64,000 nt of DNA from Methanothermobacter thermautotrophicus (GTDB lineage: Archaea; Methanobacteriota; Methanobacteria; Methanobacteriales; Methanothermobacteraceae), in contig NZ_QKOF01000006.1 in assembly GCF_014889545.1 (NCBI RefSeq), positions 434,001 to 498,000 of the forward strand. Reading direction: 5' to 3'. Numbering within the stretch: position 1 is the stretch's first letter; each line of letters starts with the position of its first letter. Positions 49,037 to 58,401 of this stretch are shown here, one piece after another. The notes under the pieces are model-generated. The model saw only the letters and a list, made by a program, of their open reading frames with translations. It did not search any database and was not told where the DNA came from. The position numbers and the translations under genes are program-made.

Positions 49037-50521
49037 GTGGTAATAAAAAAAACTAGGAGTCTCTGCCCCGAATGCCTCAGACCGGTTGATGCGGAGGTCT
49101 TTGAGGATGAGGGCAGGGTTCTGATAAGGAAAGAATGCCCGGAACATGGAAAATTTGAAAATGTTTACTGGAGCAATTCCAAGGTCTACCATAAGGCGGA
49201 AAATTATGATGAGGAAGGTGAGGGGCTCCTGAATCCACAGACAGACCCCCTGAAGGGATGTCCACTGGACTGTGGGCTCTGCTCTGAACACGAAAGCCAC
49301 ACTGTTCTTGGTCTTATTGATGTCACCAATCGATGCAATCTTAAATGTCCCATCTGTTTTGCCAATGCAGCAGTGTCCAACTACCTCTATGAACCAACCT
49401 ATGAAGAGATAAGGGAGATGCTGCGAAATCTCCGCAGAAACAGGCCGGTTCCGACACCTGCGATTCAGTACGCAGGGGGTGAGCCCACCGTCAGGAAGGA
49501 CATAGTCGACCTGGTGAAACTTGCAAGGGAGGAGGGCTTCACCCATGTGCAGATAGCCACCAACGGTGTCAGACTGGCGCGTAAACCTGAACTTGCAGCT
49601 GAACTCAGGGAGGCAGGTCTCAACACGGTTTACCTCCAGTTCGATGGTGTCACAGAGGAACCATACATTGTATCCAGAGGTAAAAACATCCTCCCCATAA
49701 AACTGCAGGCAATAGAGAACTGTAGAAAGGTTGGTCTTGGAGTTGTCCTTGTCCCGACACTGGTGAGGGGACTGAACGACAACCAGGTTGGGGACATCAT
49801 AAGATTCGCAATTGACAACATTGACATCATAAGGGGCGTTAACTTCCAGCCAGTCTCCTTCGCAGGAAGAACCCCCGCCGACAGGGTCGAGGAACAGCGC
49901 ATAACGATACCGGACTTCCAGAAACTGGTGGAGGAACAGACAGGCTCAGAGATATCAGTGGACGACTTCTACCCGGCATCATCTGTCCGCCCCATATCTG
50001 ACTTCGTGGCCGCCATTGAGGGAGAACCCCAGGTCACCTTCACATGCCACCAGCACTGCGGGACAGCAACCTACATATTCATAGATGACGGAAGGATAAT
50101 CCCAATAACAAGGTTCATAGACGTTGACAGATTCTTCGAGGTACTTGAGAAGGGTAAGGATGAAATTGAGAGGGGAGGAATAGCTGCAAAGGCCAGGGTG
50201 ATTGCAAAGTCGACAATAGAGCTACCCAGAACCCTCGATAAATCTGAGGCACCCGAATCAGTGGATATAAAGAGCATACTCACATCTGTATTCAGGGAGA
50301 GATCCTACAGTGCCCTCGGAGAGTTCCACTACAACACCCTCCTGATATCATGCATGCACTTCATGGACCCCTGGAACTTTGACATCGACAGGGTCAGGAG
50401 GTGCGTCATACACTACGCCCTCCCCGACGGTAGAATAGTACCTTTCTGCACAATGAACTCGATACACAGGGCAGATGTTGAAAGGCAGTTCGCAAAGCCC
50501 CTTAAGGAATCCGATGATTAA
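49037..50521 (+). CDS. tes: Radical SAM protein, tetraether lipid synthase (Tes) type
   Basis: A protein of about 494 residues. The radical SAM motif is NRCNLKCPICFAN (C100, C104, C107). Extra cysteine sets precede it (CPECLRPVDAE, ECPEHG, CPLDCGLCSEH at 75-85) and others follow (TCHQHCG near 340; FCTMNS near the end). This matches the MJ0619-like family, one member of which is the tetraether synthase coupling phytanyl chains of two archaeol lipids; the family has also been linked to methanopterin methylation. Divergence from carS favours lipid synthesis. GTG at 49037 has AGGTGA five bases upstream; GTG at 49028 is also in frame. mptG follows directly, so the methanopterin link cannot be dismissed. 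Confidence 0.68.
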   Translation: MVIKKTRSLCPECLRPVDAEVFEDEGRVLIRKECPEHGKFENVYWSNSKVYHKAENYDEEGEGLLNPQTDPLKGCPLDCGLCSEHESHTVLGLIDVTNRCNLKCPICFANAAVSNYLYEPTYEEIREMLRNLRRNRPVPTPAIQYAGGEPTVRKDIVDLVKLAREEGFTHVQIATNGVRLARKPELAAELREAGLNTVYLQFDGVTEEPYIVSRGKNILPIKLQAIENCRKVGLGVVLVPTLVRGLNDNQVGDIIRFAIDNIDIIRGVNFQPVSFAGRTPADRVEEQRITIPDFQKLVEEQTGSEISVDDFYPASSVRPISDFVAAIEGEPQVTFTCHQHCGTATYIFIDDGRIIPITRFIDVDRFFEVLEKGKDEIERGGIAAKARVIAKSTIELPRTLDKSEAPESVDIKSILTSVFRERSYSALGEFHYNTLLISCMHFMDPWNFDIDRVRRCVIHYALPDGRIVPFCTMNSIHRADVERQFAKPLKESDD

Positions 50522-50536
50522 GGAGTGGTAATTGAA

Positions 50537-51514
50537 TTGATCATAAACACACCATCCAGACTACACCTGACCCTCATAGACCTCAACGGTGAGAGGGGCC
50601 GCCTTGACGGTGGAGTTGGGATCACACTCAAGGAACCTGAACTTGTAATGGGCCTCGAGGCCTCGGATGAGATGGGCGCTGAATTCACTCCCGACACCGA
50701 TGAGAAGCTCAGGGAGGAGTACAGGTCAAAGATTATGGAGGCGGCCAGGAGGACCCTCCAGCACATCGGGAGTGATGAGAACTTTCACTTCACCATAAGG
50801 AGCATGTTCCCGCCCCACTCGGGTCTGGGGTCAGGGACCCAGATATCCCTCGCCACGGCCAGGCTCATAGCAGAGTATCATGGAGCAGAATTCACAGCAA
50901 GGGAACTTGCCCACATCGTGGGGAGGGGCGGAACCTCCGGTATAGGTGTGGCGTCCTTTGAGGAGGGAGGATTCATAGTGGATGCAGGCCACAGCACCAG
51001 GGAGAAGTCAGACTTTCTGCCATCCTCTGCCTCAAGTGCCTCACCACCACCTGTCATTGCAAGGTATGATTTCCCAGAGGAATGGAACATCATAATAGCC
51101 ATCCCTGAGATCGACAGATCCGTTTCAGGGAGGAGGGAGGTTAACATATTCCAGGAATACTGCCCAATTCCCCTGAGGGACGTTGAGAGGCTCTCCCATA
51201 TAATCCTCATGAAGATGATGCCGGCGGTCATCGAGGGGGACATAGAGGCCTTCGGGGAGTCATTGAATGAGATACAGGGGACAGGATTCAAGAGGATTGA
51301 AAGGGAACTCCAGGACCCCCTCCTAGACAGGATAATAGATTCCATGATATCTGCGGGGGCTGCAGGCGCAGGTATGAGTTCCTTTGGACCCACAGTCTAC
51401 TCGGTCACCGATGAAAAACCTGGAAATGTGGCTGGAGCAGTGGCCGAGGTCATGGGTCCAGGGAGGATACTGATAACAGGAGGCCGCAACAGGGGAGCCT
51501 TCATGATAAAATGA
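50537..51514 (+). CDS. mptG: Beta-ribofuranosylaminobenzene 5'-phosphate synthase
   Basis: A protein of about 325 residues, the GHMP-like enzyme that joins 4-hydroxybenzoate or aminobenzoate to PRPP at the start of methanopterin synthesis. IINTPSRLHLTLIDLNGERG, then FPPHSGLGSGTQISLATARL (the GHMP glycine-rich loop) and GRGGTSGIGVASFEEGGFIV are characteristic. The start is uncertain: a TTG at 50537 is spaced 11 bases from AGGAG, whereas GTG at 50525 overlaps that site. It lies 3-15 bases after the radical SAM gene, so the two are one transcript. Confidence 0.88.
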   Translation: MIINTPSRLHLTLIDLNGERGRLDGGVGITLKEPELVMGLEASDEMGAEFTPDTDEKLREEYRSKIMEAARRTLQHIGSDENFHFTIRSMFPPHSGLGSGTQISLATARLIAEYHGAEFTARELAHIVGRGGTSGIGVASFEEGGFIVDAGHSTREKSDFLPSSASSASPPPVIARYDFPEEWNIIIAIPEIDRSVSGRREVNIFQEYCPIPLRDVERLSHIILMKMMPAVIEGDIEAFGESLNEIQGTGFKRIERELQDPLLDRIIDSMISAGAAGAGMSSFGPTVYSVTDEKPGNVAGAVAEVMGPGRILITGGRNRGAFMIK

Positions 51515-51567
51515 ACCCTGAAATGAATGATTTATGCTCAAATAGAAGACCAGGTAAGGGAGATACA

Positions 51568-52080
51568 ATGGAAGGAATCATAAAGGGAAGAGTATGGAGA
51601 TTCGGTGACAACATAGATACAGACATGATCATACCGGGCCGTTACCTGAGGACCTTCAGTCTGGATGAACTGGCATCCCATGTGATGGAGGGGGCGAGGC
51701 CAGAATTTGCCACTGAGGTCAGGAAGGGAGACATTATCGTGGCAGGGCGCAACTTCGGCTGTGGGTCATCAAGGGAACAGGCCCCCGTCGCCCTGAAACA
51801 TGCGGGTGTTGTTGCAATAGTAGCTGAATCCTTTGCAAGGATATTCTACAGAAACGCCATAAACATAGGACTGCCAGTTATAATGGCGAAGGTGGATGCT
51901 GATGATGGTGATGAAATATCAGTTGACCTTAGAAGCGGCCAGATCAGGAACCTGACATCGGGGAGGGAATACTGGATGAAGCCCTTCAACGACTACATGC
52001 TATCAATCCTCGAGGACGGAGGCCTCGTGGACCACTACCTCAAAACAATCGACAGTGGCGCATCAGGAGATGAGGGGTAG
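51568..52080 (+). CDS. hacB: Methanogen homoaconitase / isopropylmalate isomerase small subunit, YLRT type
   Basis: A 170-residue swivel domain of the aconitase superfamily. [20 protein letters not shown] contains YLRT, the substrate-loop sequence reported for the methanogen homoaconitase subunit HacB rather than Leu[21 protein letters not shown] is the other signature. Homoaconitase extends 2-oxoacids toward coenzyme B. ATG at 51568 has GGGAGATACA upstream; the longer frame to 51511 overlaps mptG and is unlikely. A large subunit is not in the window. LeuD is the alternative. Confidence 0.72.
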   Translation: MEGIIKGRVWRFGDNIDTDMIIPGRYLRTFSLDELASHVMEGARPEFATEVRKGDIIVAGRNFGCGSSREQAPVALKHAGVVAIVAESFARIFYRNAINIGLPVIMAKVDADDGDEISVDLRSGQIRNLTSGREYWMKPFNDYMLSILEDGGLVDHYLKTIDSGASGDEG

Positions 52081-52082
52081 AG

Positions 52083-52691
52083 ATGCAGTGCCCTATTTGT
52101 GGATCAGGATCATTCAGGGTCCTGAAAAGCAGAACAGACGAGTCAAGGTCAAGGAAGATAAAGCACCTTGTACTCGAATGTGAGGAATGCAGCACGGTCT
52201 TCAGGGATAGCATCGTCATTGAAAAGCCCACACCCCACAGGGTAGTTGTAAGTGAGCACGGGAAATCCTACAGGGATGAAGTGGAACTCTACCCCGGCGA
52301 GGAGCTATCTGCCGGTGACGCCCTGAGTGTTTCAGGTAAACTCGTTGAGGTGACCTCCCTTGAACTCAGGGGCGGTAAAAGGGTTGACAGGGCCAATGCA
52401 GAGGACATCGAGACTGTATGGGCGGTTTCTCTTGAGGCACCAGCACGTGTGGGTGTCTCTGTTGACCTCCATGGTGAGGTCTACTCCAGGAAGGTTGAGG
52501 TGGACAGGGACTTCATCTTCAGGGTTGGTGACGTCCTCAAAATAGGTGAACACGTCTTCAGGATAAAAAGCATGAAGACAGGGGACAGGATGATAAGGAG
52601 GGGCTCAGCACCTGCACACAACATTAAGAGGATCTACGGTGTCCCTGTTAATAGGAGGTTCAGTTATGACCTCACCGACAGGGTGGTGTGA
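52083..52691 (+). CDS. Zinc-finger protein of the HVO_0476 family
   Basis: A 202-residue protein with an N-terminal zinc ribbon (MQCPICGSGSFRVLKSRTDE with CEEC 20 residues later) and a C-terminal beta-rich, TRAM-like part (GDALSVSGKLVEVTSLELRG; FRVGDVLKIGEHVFRIKSMK). I recall this as the archaeal HVO_0476-type zinc protein. The function is unknown; RNA or translation-related roles are possible. It overlaps no other gene; the stop of hacB is two bases upstream, so they are coupled. Confidence 0.7.
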   Translation: MQCPICGSGSFRVLKSRTDESRSRKIKHLVLECEECSTVFRDSIVIEKPTPHRVVVSEHGKSYRDEVELYPGEELSAGDALSVSGKLVEVTSLELRGGKRVDRANAEDIETVWAVSLEAPARVGVSVDLHGEVYSRKVEVDRDFIFRVGDVLKIGEHVFRIKSMKTGDRMIRRGSAPAHNIKRIYGVPVNRRFSYDLTDRVV

Positions 52692-52695
52692 TCCG

Positions 52696-52787
52696 GATTT
52701 CATGGCTGATCTGCTGTGGTTGATAAAAGCAGAATAACATATATGAACTAATAAACCGGCCTGATTTCATGGCTGATCTGCTGTGGT
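52696..52787 (+). repeat. 25-bp direct repeat pair before pcm
   Basis: A 25-base sequence starting GATTTCATGGCTGATCTGCT is present at 52696-52720 and again at 52763-52787, 67 bases apart. The second copy ends four bases before the pcm ATG and carries its ribosome-binding region. The first copy lies just after the zinc-protein stop. A TATA-like CATATATG lies between them. Confidence 0.85.
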
Positions 52788-52790
52788 CAC

Positions 52791-53444
52791 ATGATGGATG
52801 AGAGGAGGAGAATGGTTCAGGACCTCATGGAGAGGGGATACATAAAATCTGAGGCCGTCAGGAGGGCCATGGAGAGGGTGCCAAGGGAGGAGTTCGTCCC
52901 TGAGGGGGAGAGGCACAGGGCCTACATGGACATGCCACTCCCAATTGGTGAGGGCCAGACCATATCAGCACCCCACATGGTTGCCATGATAGCGGAGCTC
53001 CTTGACCTTGAACCAGGCATGAAGGTCCTTGAGATAGGCACCGGCTGCGGCTACAATGCAGCTGTTATAGCTGAAATCATAGGACCAGAGGGACACCTCT
53101 ACACTGTTGAAAGGATAGAGATCCTCTATGAGAGGGCCAGCAGAAAACTCAGGAGCCTCGGATATGATAACGTCACGGTCATACACGGTGATGGCAGCCA
53201 GGGATTCCCTGATGAGGCACCCTACAGCAGGATATATGTGACTGCGGCTGCACCATACATACCTGACCCCATCATGAAGCAGCTGGAGATAGGGGGAAAA
53301 CTTTTAATACCCGTGGGTTCTGATAAATTCTATCAGGAACTTGTTCTGGTTGAGCGGACCTCCGCCGATGACTACAGGTCCAGGAATCTCGGTGGTGTCG
53401 CCTTCGTCCCACTGATAGGGAAACATGGATGGAAATTTCATTGA
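52791..53444 (+). CDS. pcm: Protein-L-isoaspartate O-methyltransferase
   Basis: A 217-residue SAM-dependent enzyme repairing isoaspartyl residues, which accumulate at high temperature. GEGQTISAPHMVAMIAELLD and VLEIGTGCGYNAAVIAEIIG are diagnostic. The C-terminus ends in GVAFVPLIGKHGWK. Two ATG codons are in tandem at 52791. The ribosome-binding region lies in the second copy of a 25-bp repeat. Confidence 0.95.
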   Translation: MMDERRRMVQDLMERGYIKSEAVRRAMERVPREEFVPEGERHRAYMDMPLPIGEGQTISAPHMVAMIAELLDLEPGMKVLEIGTGCGYNAAVIAEIIGPEGHLYTVERIEILYERASRKLRSLGYDNVTVIHGDGSQGFPDEAPYSRIYVTAAAPYIPDPIMKQLEIGGKLLIPVGSDKFYQELVLVERTSADDYRSRNLGGVAFVPLIGKHGWKFH

Positions 53445-53543
53445 ACTGGAGACCATAATCCATTTTTTGGTTAAAATTGAGGGATGTCCCGGGGATTGTT
53501 TATGGAGATCCTGGTTTAGTTAAAATTGATAGAGTGATTTCCG

Positions 53544-54818
53544 ATGGATGGTATCAGGGTTTATATAGAGACATTTGGATGCACATTTAACCAGGCAGAC
53601 TCTGAAATCATGGCAGGCGTCCTCAGGGAGGAGGGCGCTGTCCTCACAGGAATAGATGATGCTGACGTCATAATCATCAACACATGCTATGTCAAGCATC
53701 CCACAGAACACAAGGTTATAAACAGGATAAAGAAGATCCAGGAGGCCTACCCAGAGAAGGGCCTCGTTGTGGCTGGCTGCATGGTTGAGATAGACCCCCG
53801 TAAACTTGAGGCCATCTCAGGGGACGCGTCATGGCTCGGACCACACCAGCTCAGGAGGGCCCCGGAGGCTGTAAGGGCCGCTAGCACGGGTTCTGTTGAG
53901 CGAATAACAGGATTCACCACGGATTTGAAGGTGAATGTCCCCAGGGTCAGATCTAATCCACTCATACACATCATACAGATATGTGAGGGGTGCAATGGTA
54001 GCTGCAGTTACTGCTGCACAAGATTTGCCAGGGGAAGGATCCAGAGTTATCCTGCTGACCTCATCATCAGGGAGGCAGAGGATGCAGTGGCCAGCGGCTG
54101 CAGGGAGATACAGCTCACAGCACAGGACACAGCCGCCTATGGGGTAGATACGGGTGAAAAGCTATCAGACATCATCAGGGGGATATCAGGGATCCCAGGG
54201 AAGTTCAGGGTACGTGTGGGCATGATGCACCCTGCAAGCGTCCTCAGGGATCTTTACGGCCTTGTTGAGGCCTTCAAATCAGAGAAGGTCTACAGCTTCC
54301 TTCATCTTCCGGTGCAGAGCGGCAGTGAACGCGTACTCAGAGATATGGAGCGGGGCCACACAGTGGATGAGTTCAGGATGATCGTTGAGAGGTTCAGGTC
54401 AGAGATACCCGACATATCCATTGCAACAGACATAATCGTTGGCTACCCCACCGAGGAGTGGGAGGACTTCATGGAGACCTGCAGGCTTCTGGAGGAGGTT
54501 AAACCCAGCTTCATACACCTCTCGAAGTACCGTCACCGTCCACGTGCCAGGTCATCTTCACTTGATGAGATCGACTTCAGGGAACTCAGGAGGCGTTCCA
54601 GGGCCCTCGAAGAACTCAAGATGAGGATAACTGAGGAGAAAAACAGGAGGCTGGTGGGCTCGGTCCAGGAGGTACTTGTGGTTGAGAGGGGGAGGAAGGG
54701 TGGATTCATCGGAAGGACAGGTTCATACATCCCCGTTGTTACGGGAAGCGGTGAGCCGGGTTCCTTCAGGAGGGTCAGGATAAGGGATGCCACGGGCACG
54801 TACCTCCTTGCTGATTAG
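53544..54818 (+). CDS. Archaeal MiaB-like tRNA methylthiotransferase (CDKAL1/MtaB-like)
   Basis: A 424-residue radical SAM enzyme likely converting t6A to ms2t6A at tRNA position 37. The N-terminal UPF0004 domain has cysteines at 13 (YIETFGCTFNQADSEI), 48 (INTCYVKHPTEH) and 79 (VAGCMVEIDP). The radical SAM motif is EGCNGSCSYCCTRFARG. The C-terminal TRAM domain (VLVVERGRKGGFIGRTGSYI) binds RNA. GAGTGATTTCCG precedes ATG at 53544. The gap after it (54819-55031) shows no gene. Confidence 0.9.
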   Translation: MDGIRVYIETFGCTFNQADSEIMAGVLREEGAVLTGIDDADVIIINTCYVKHPTEHKVINRIKKIQEAYPEKGLVVAGCMVEIDPRKLEAISGDASWLGPHQLRRAPEAVRAASTGSVERITGFTTDLKVNVPRVRSNPLIHIIQICEGCNGSCSYCCTRFARGRIQSYPADLIIREAEDAVASGCREIQLTAQDTAAYGVDTGEKLSDIIRGISGIPGKFRVRVGMMHPASVLRDLYGLVEAFKSEKVYSFLHLPVQSGSERVLRDMERGHTVDEFRMIVERFRSEIPDISIATDIIVGYPTEEWEDFMETCRLLEEVKPSFIHLSKYRHRPRARSSSLDEIDFRELRRRSRALEELKMRITEEKNRRLVGSVQEVLVVERGRKGGFIGRTGSYIPVVTGSGEPGSFRRVRIRDATGTYLLAD

Positions 54819-55028
54819 AGTCCAGAATTCAATTGACTCTGAAGCCCTCCTACCAAACTTTTCTAAATAATGTTTAGTTGTTATTTAGCTTGAGTAGAGA
54901 ACTGTGAAGATTGAAATTAAAGATTGAAATTATAATACAGAGAACTTTTCAGGGCTTCGGATTGGGAAACAGTTTAGAGTTACTCAAAAAAAATTAAATT
55001 TAAGTCCAGTCAAAAGAGAGGTGGTTAT

Positions 55029-55106
<78 letters not shown>

Positions 55107-55108
55107 GA

Positions 55109-55180
<72 letters not shown>

Positions 55181-55207
55181 GTGTTCCTTCTAAACTATGG
55201 AAGTGGT

Positions 55208-55219
55208 TGTATATAAGCT
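55208..55219 (-). promoter_or_regulatory. TATA box of the tRNA-Val/tRNA-Phe unit
   Basis: On the minus strand AGCTTATATACA lies about 28-39 bases upstream of the tRNA-Val 5' end, the normal position for an archaeal tRNA promoter. Confidence 0.65.
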
Positions 55220-55486
55220 TTTCCCTTCCCACGGTGTGGATACGATGATAAAGATCTCCTTTATGTCAATAAAAGGTGGGGTGCACCCATTAGCTTCACC
55301 TGGAGATCCCCTGCTAGACAAAGTTTTAAACTGGAGCATTGAGGGTTCATTTATTCCATTAAATTCTCTCAAATCAAATTATTTAATACTCATCACGTTC
55401 ATGCAATAAGCTAGAGCATGGGATTAAATACTGCTTTGTGGATAATCTAACCTACTATAAGTCAATGTGCCTGAATTTAATAGTAT
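55220..55486. other. Gap between tRNA promoter and histidine kinase
   Basis: No convincing gene or repeat. A 70-codon frame (55197-55409) overlaps the tRNA promoter and lacks a ribosome-binding site. AT-rich stretches just before 55487 (AATTTAATAGTATATG) may be the kinase promoter. Confidence 0.4.
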
Positions 55487-57640
55487 ATGATTCCATCGCA
55501 ACTTTCATGGGGGATGTTTTTGACTTACAGGATTCTTGCAGTTGCCGAGAAAATGCAATCCTACTGGAATAGGGGTGCAAGGCTGGTCCTGGTCACATCA
55601 CTGACAGTAATCTGCGCAGCCGTCACCCTGTATTCCCACATGGTCCTGGGTGTTGAGGTCGTATTCACCCACCTCTTCTACATACCCATAGTCCTTGCCG
55701 CCCTGTGGTTCGGGAGGAAATCCTATGCTGTAACAGCCATCCTGGGAACCTTACTCGTCCTGACTAATGTCCTCGCATCCCTGGGCAGTTTATATGAGGA
55801 TCTGATGAGAATATCTGTCATGTTATTCGTGAACACCATCACGGTGCTTCTCTCTGAATCATTTAAGGAATCAGAGGAAGCCCGTGGCAGGACTGAGGAG
55901 AAATACCGGACAATCATTGAAGCTGCAAGGGACGCCATAATAACCGTCAATGGGAGTGGAAAGGTGGTTTCCTGGAACAGGGCCGCTGAGAAGCTATTCG
56001 GCTACAGTGAAGCCGAAATGATGGGAGAACATATAAACACCCTGATATCTGAGATTAACCGGGAAAAACATGACTTTAGCAGGATTGGTGACAGGGATGT
56101 TTCACTCAGCATAGCAGATGTTGAGGCTGTTCAGAAGGATGGAACTCACTTCCCTGTGGAGCTATCGGTATTCAGCTGGCAGAATATGGATGAAAAATTT
56201 GTAACTGCATTTATAAGGGATGTCACTGAAAGAAAAATGGCAGAAAATGCCTTGATTGAGAGTGAAAGGAAATTCCGGGCGGTTTTTGATGGAGTTGAGG
56301 ATATAATAACCATGGCAGAGATCCATGATAACGGCCTTCCAGGTAGATACCTTGAGGTTAACAGGGCAGCGGTTGAGAAACTGGGCTATTCAAGGGAGGA
56401 ACTTCTCAAAATGACACCCCTCGATATAGGGATGGAGGGTGACGGGATAACTGATAATATAAGAAAACTCCTGAGGGAAGGGGGTGGGACCTTCAACAGA
56501 ACCTACATCTCCAGGGACGGCCGGAGGATACCCGTTGAGGTGAACTCAAGGCTAATTGAACTCGGTAGCAGGAAGGTGGCTGTATCCGTTGCAAGGGATA
56601 TAAGCCAGAGACTGGAGAATGAGAGGAGATTGCGGGAGAGTGAGGAGAAGTACCGGTCCCTCTTCAACCTCGCACCGGAATACATACTCCTCCTGGATCC
56701 AGGTGATGGGAAGATACTTGATGTGAACTCAACCCTCGCCAGGACCATTGAAATACACCCCGGAGACCTCAGGGGAAGATCCATCTATGAACTTGACTTC
56801 CTCTCTGATGATGTTAAGAAGGAATTCAGGTCCAAACTGGAGATAATAATGAGGGACGGTTTCGTGGAACCCTATGAGATGGTCATGACAGACCCATCCG
56901 GAAGGGAATATAACGTTAGGGTATACACCAGGCTCATACACGCAGAGGGGAGGGACTGCCTCCTGGTAGTATTGAGTGACATCTCAGACCTCAAGAGGAC
57001 CCAGAGTATGCTTGAGAGGTCCCTTGCCGAGAAGGAGCTCCTACTCAAGGAGATCCACCACCGCGTCAAGAACAACCTGATGATAATCTCAAGTCTCCTC
57101 AGCCTCCAGTCACGACAGGTTAAGGACGAGGAGACCATGGACCTTTTCAGGGAGAGCGAAAACAGGGCAAGGTCCATGGCGCTGATCCATGAGAGACTTT
57201 ACCGTTCAGAGGACCTGAAGAACGTTGACCTTGCAGAGTACCTGGGCAGACTTGCATCGGAGATATTCAGGAGTTACTCTGCAGATTCACGTATCCGCAT
57301 GAACCTTGAGATAGACGAATTGAGGGTTGACGTGGAAACAGCTGTGCCCCTGGGCCTCATAGTCAATGAACTTTTAACAAACGCCGTGAAGCATGCATTC
57401 CCTGATGGGGAGGGCACCGTAACGGTTTCCCTCAGGAGGAGGAACAGCAGGGTCATCCTTGAGGTCAGCGACGATGGCAAAGGGTTTCCAGAGGACATTG
57501 ACTGGGAGAGCAGCCCATCACTTGGACTCCAGCTTGTAAGGAGCCTCACCGAACAGATAGATGGAGAGGTCGAGATGATATCAGATGGCGGGACAACATT
57601 CAGGATAACCTTCAAGGAGAAGGGACTTGCCACTGAATAA
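55487..57640 (+). CDS. Multi-PAS membrane sensor histidine kinase
   Basis: A 717-residue kinase. About four N-terminal membrane helices (VTSLTVICAAVTLYSHMVLG; HLFYIPIVLAALWFG) precede three PAS domains at about 135-255, 260-375 and 380-500 (VVSWNRAAEKLFGYSEAEMM marks the first). The HisKA_2-type box [20 protein letters not shown] is near residue 524, and a HATPase domain (DVETAVPLGLIVNELLTNAV, VSDDGKGFPEDI) ends the protein. The signal is unknown and no response regulator is adjacent. It is the intact relative of the island remnant at 17220-18861. ATG at 55487 is chosen by length; 55514 is an alternative. Confidence 0.9.
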   Translation: MIPSQLSWGMFLTYRILAVAEKMQSYWNRGARLVLVTSLTVICAAVTLYSHMVLGVEVVFTHLFYIPIVLAALWFGRKSYAVTAILGTLLVLTNVLASLGSLYEDLMRISVMLFVNTITVLLSESFKESEEARGRTEEKYRTIIEAARDAIITVNGSGKVVSWNRAAEKLFGYSEAEMMGEHINTLISEINREKHDFSRIGDRDVSLSIADVEAVQKDGTHFPVELSVFSWQNMDEKFVTAFIRDVTERKMAENALIESERKFRAVFDGVEDIITMAEIHDNGLPGRYLEVNRAAVEKLGYSREELLKMTPLDIGMEGDGITDNIRKLLREGGGTFNRTYISRDGRRIPVEVNSRLIELGSRKVAVSVARDISQRLENERRLRESEEKYRSLFNLAPEYILLLDPGDGKILDVNSTLARTIEIHPGDLRGRSIYELDFLSDDVKKEFRSKLEIIMRDGFVEPYEMVMTDPSGREYNVRVYTRLIHAEGRDCLLVVLSDISDLKRTQSMLERSLAEKELLLKEIHHRVKNNLMIISSLLSLQSRQVKDEETMDLFRESENRARSMALIHERLYRSEDLKNVDLAEYLGRLASEIFRSYSADSRIRMNLEIDELRVDVETAVPLGLIVNELLTNAVKHAFPDGEGTVTVSLRRRNSRVILEVSDDGKGFPEDIDWESSPSLGLQLVRSLTEQIDGEVEMISDGGTTFRITFKEKGLATE

Positions 57641-57729
57641 TCCCTGCATTGACGTATAAAAGGAGTTTCTGTGTGTTTATTTGGTGAAATAATCCATAAA
57701 AGGAATTGATATCTACATGTATAAAAGGA

Positions 57730-57741
57730 AAGGTTTTTTGG
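57730..57741 (+). terminator. Short T-run between convergent genes
   Basis: GGTTTTTTGGG lies between the kinase and the rubrerythrin stop codon and probably ends the plus-strand transcript. Confidence 0.35.
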
Positions 57742-57742
57742 G

Positions 57743-58234
57743 TTAATCTATCCTTTTGAACTCATCCCTGGGAGCTCCACAGATAGGGCACCTTTCAGGG
57801 GCCTCGCCCTCAACGGTGTTACCACACCAGTTGCAGACGTAGTAGTCCACCTCAACGTTACTTCCAAGGTTCTCCAGGGCCTTCTTGTATAGCTCTGCAT
57901 GGATCTTTTCAACCTTGTTTGCAACGTCGAAGCTCCATCGGGCCTGTTCATGGCCTTCGGCTTCGGCCTCCTCAATGAAACCAGGGTACATCTCCTCGAA
58001 TTCAGCTGTTTCCCCCTCTATTGCCTCCTTGAGGTTCTCCTCGGTACTCCTGACAGCCTCCATGGCATCAAGGTGGTTCATGGCGTGGACTGTCTCTGCT
58101 GCTGCGGCTGCACGGAAGAGCTTTGCAACCTGGTGGTATCCCTCCTCATCGGCCTTCCTTGCAAAGGCAAGGTACTTCCTGTTTGCCTGGGATTCACCTG
58201 CAAAGGCTTCCTTCAGGTTATCCATTGTTGACAT
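57743..58234 (-). CDS. rbr: Rubrerythrin
   Basis: A 163-residue non-haem iron peroxidase that removes hydrogen peroxide in anaerobes. The ferritin-like diiron domain starts NLKEAFAGESQANRKYLAFA, with ExxH pairs such as AETVHAMNHLDAM. The C-terminal rubredoxin-like domain has VCNWCGNTVEGEAPERCPIC. AGGTGATTTGTT precedes ATG at 58234. It is monocistronic, with TATA-like AATATAAATTAAGG on the minus strand near 58285. Confidence 0.95.
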   Translation of the reverse strand: MSTMDNLKEAFAGESQANRKYLAFARKADEEGYHQVAKLFRAAAAAETVHAMNHLDAMEAVRSTEENLKEAIEGETAEFEEMYPGFIEEAEAEGHEQARWSFDVANKVEKIHAELYKKALENLGSNVEVDYYVCNWCGNTVEGEAPERCPICGAPRDEFKRID

Positions 58235-58401
58235 AACAAATCACCTCACTGCTTCTGAAGTAATAATATGTTACCCTTAATTTATATTCTTATCGCAGAA
58301 ACTAACTGAACAGGAATGAATACAGAGAAGCAGATAACCTGATAATTAGATCAGGGTTTGCAGTTTTCCTAAAAATAAATAAATAGTGATAATAGGTCTA
58401 T

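Noticed and set aside
54900-54935. Two short GATTGAAATTA units resembling CRISPR repeat ends
   Set aside because: Only two short copies, no spacer of normal size, no further repeats and no cas genes.
55197-55409. 70-codon frame between the tRNA genes and the kinase
   Set aside because: It overlaps the tRNA promoter, has no ribosome-binding site and no recognisable features.
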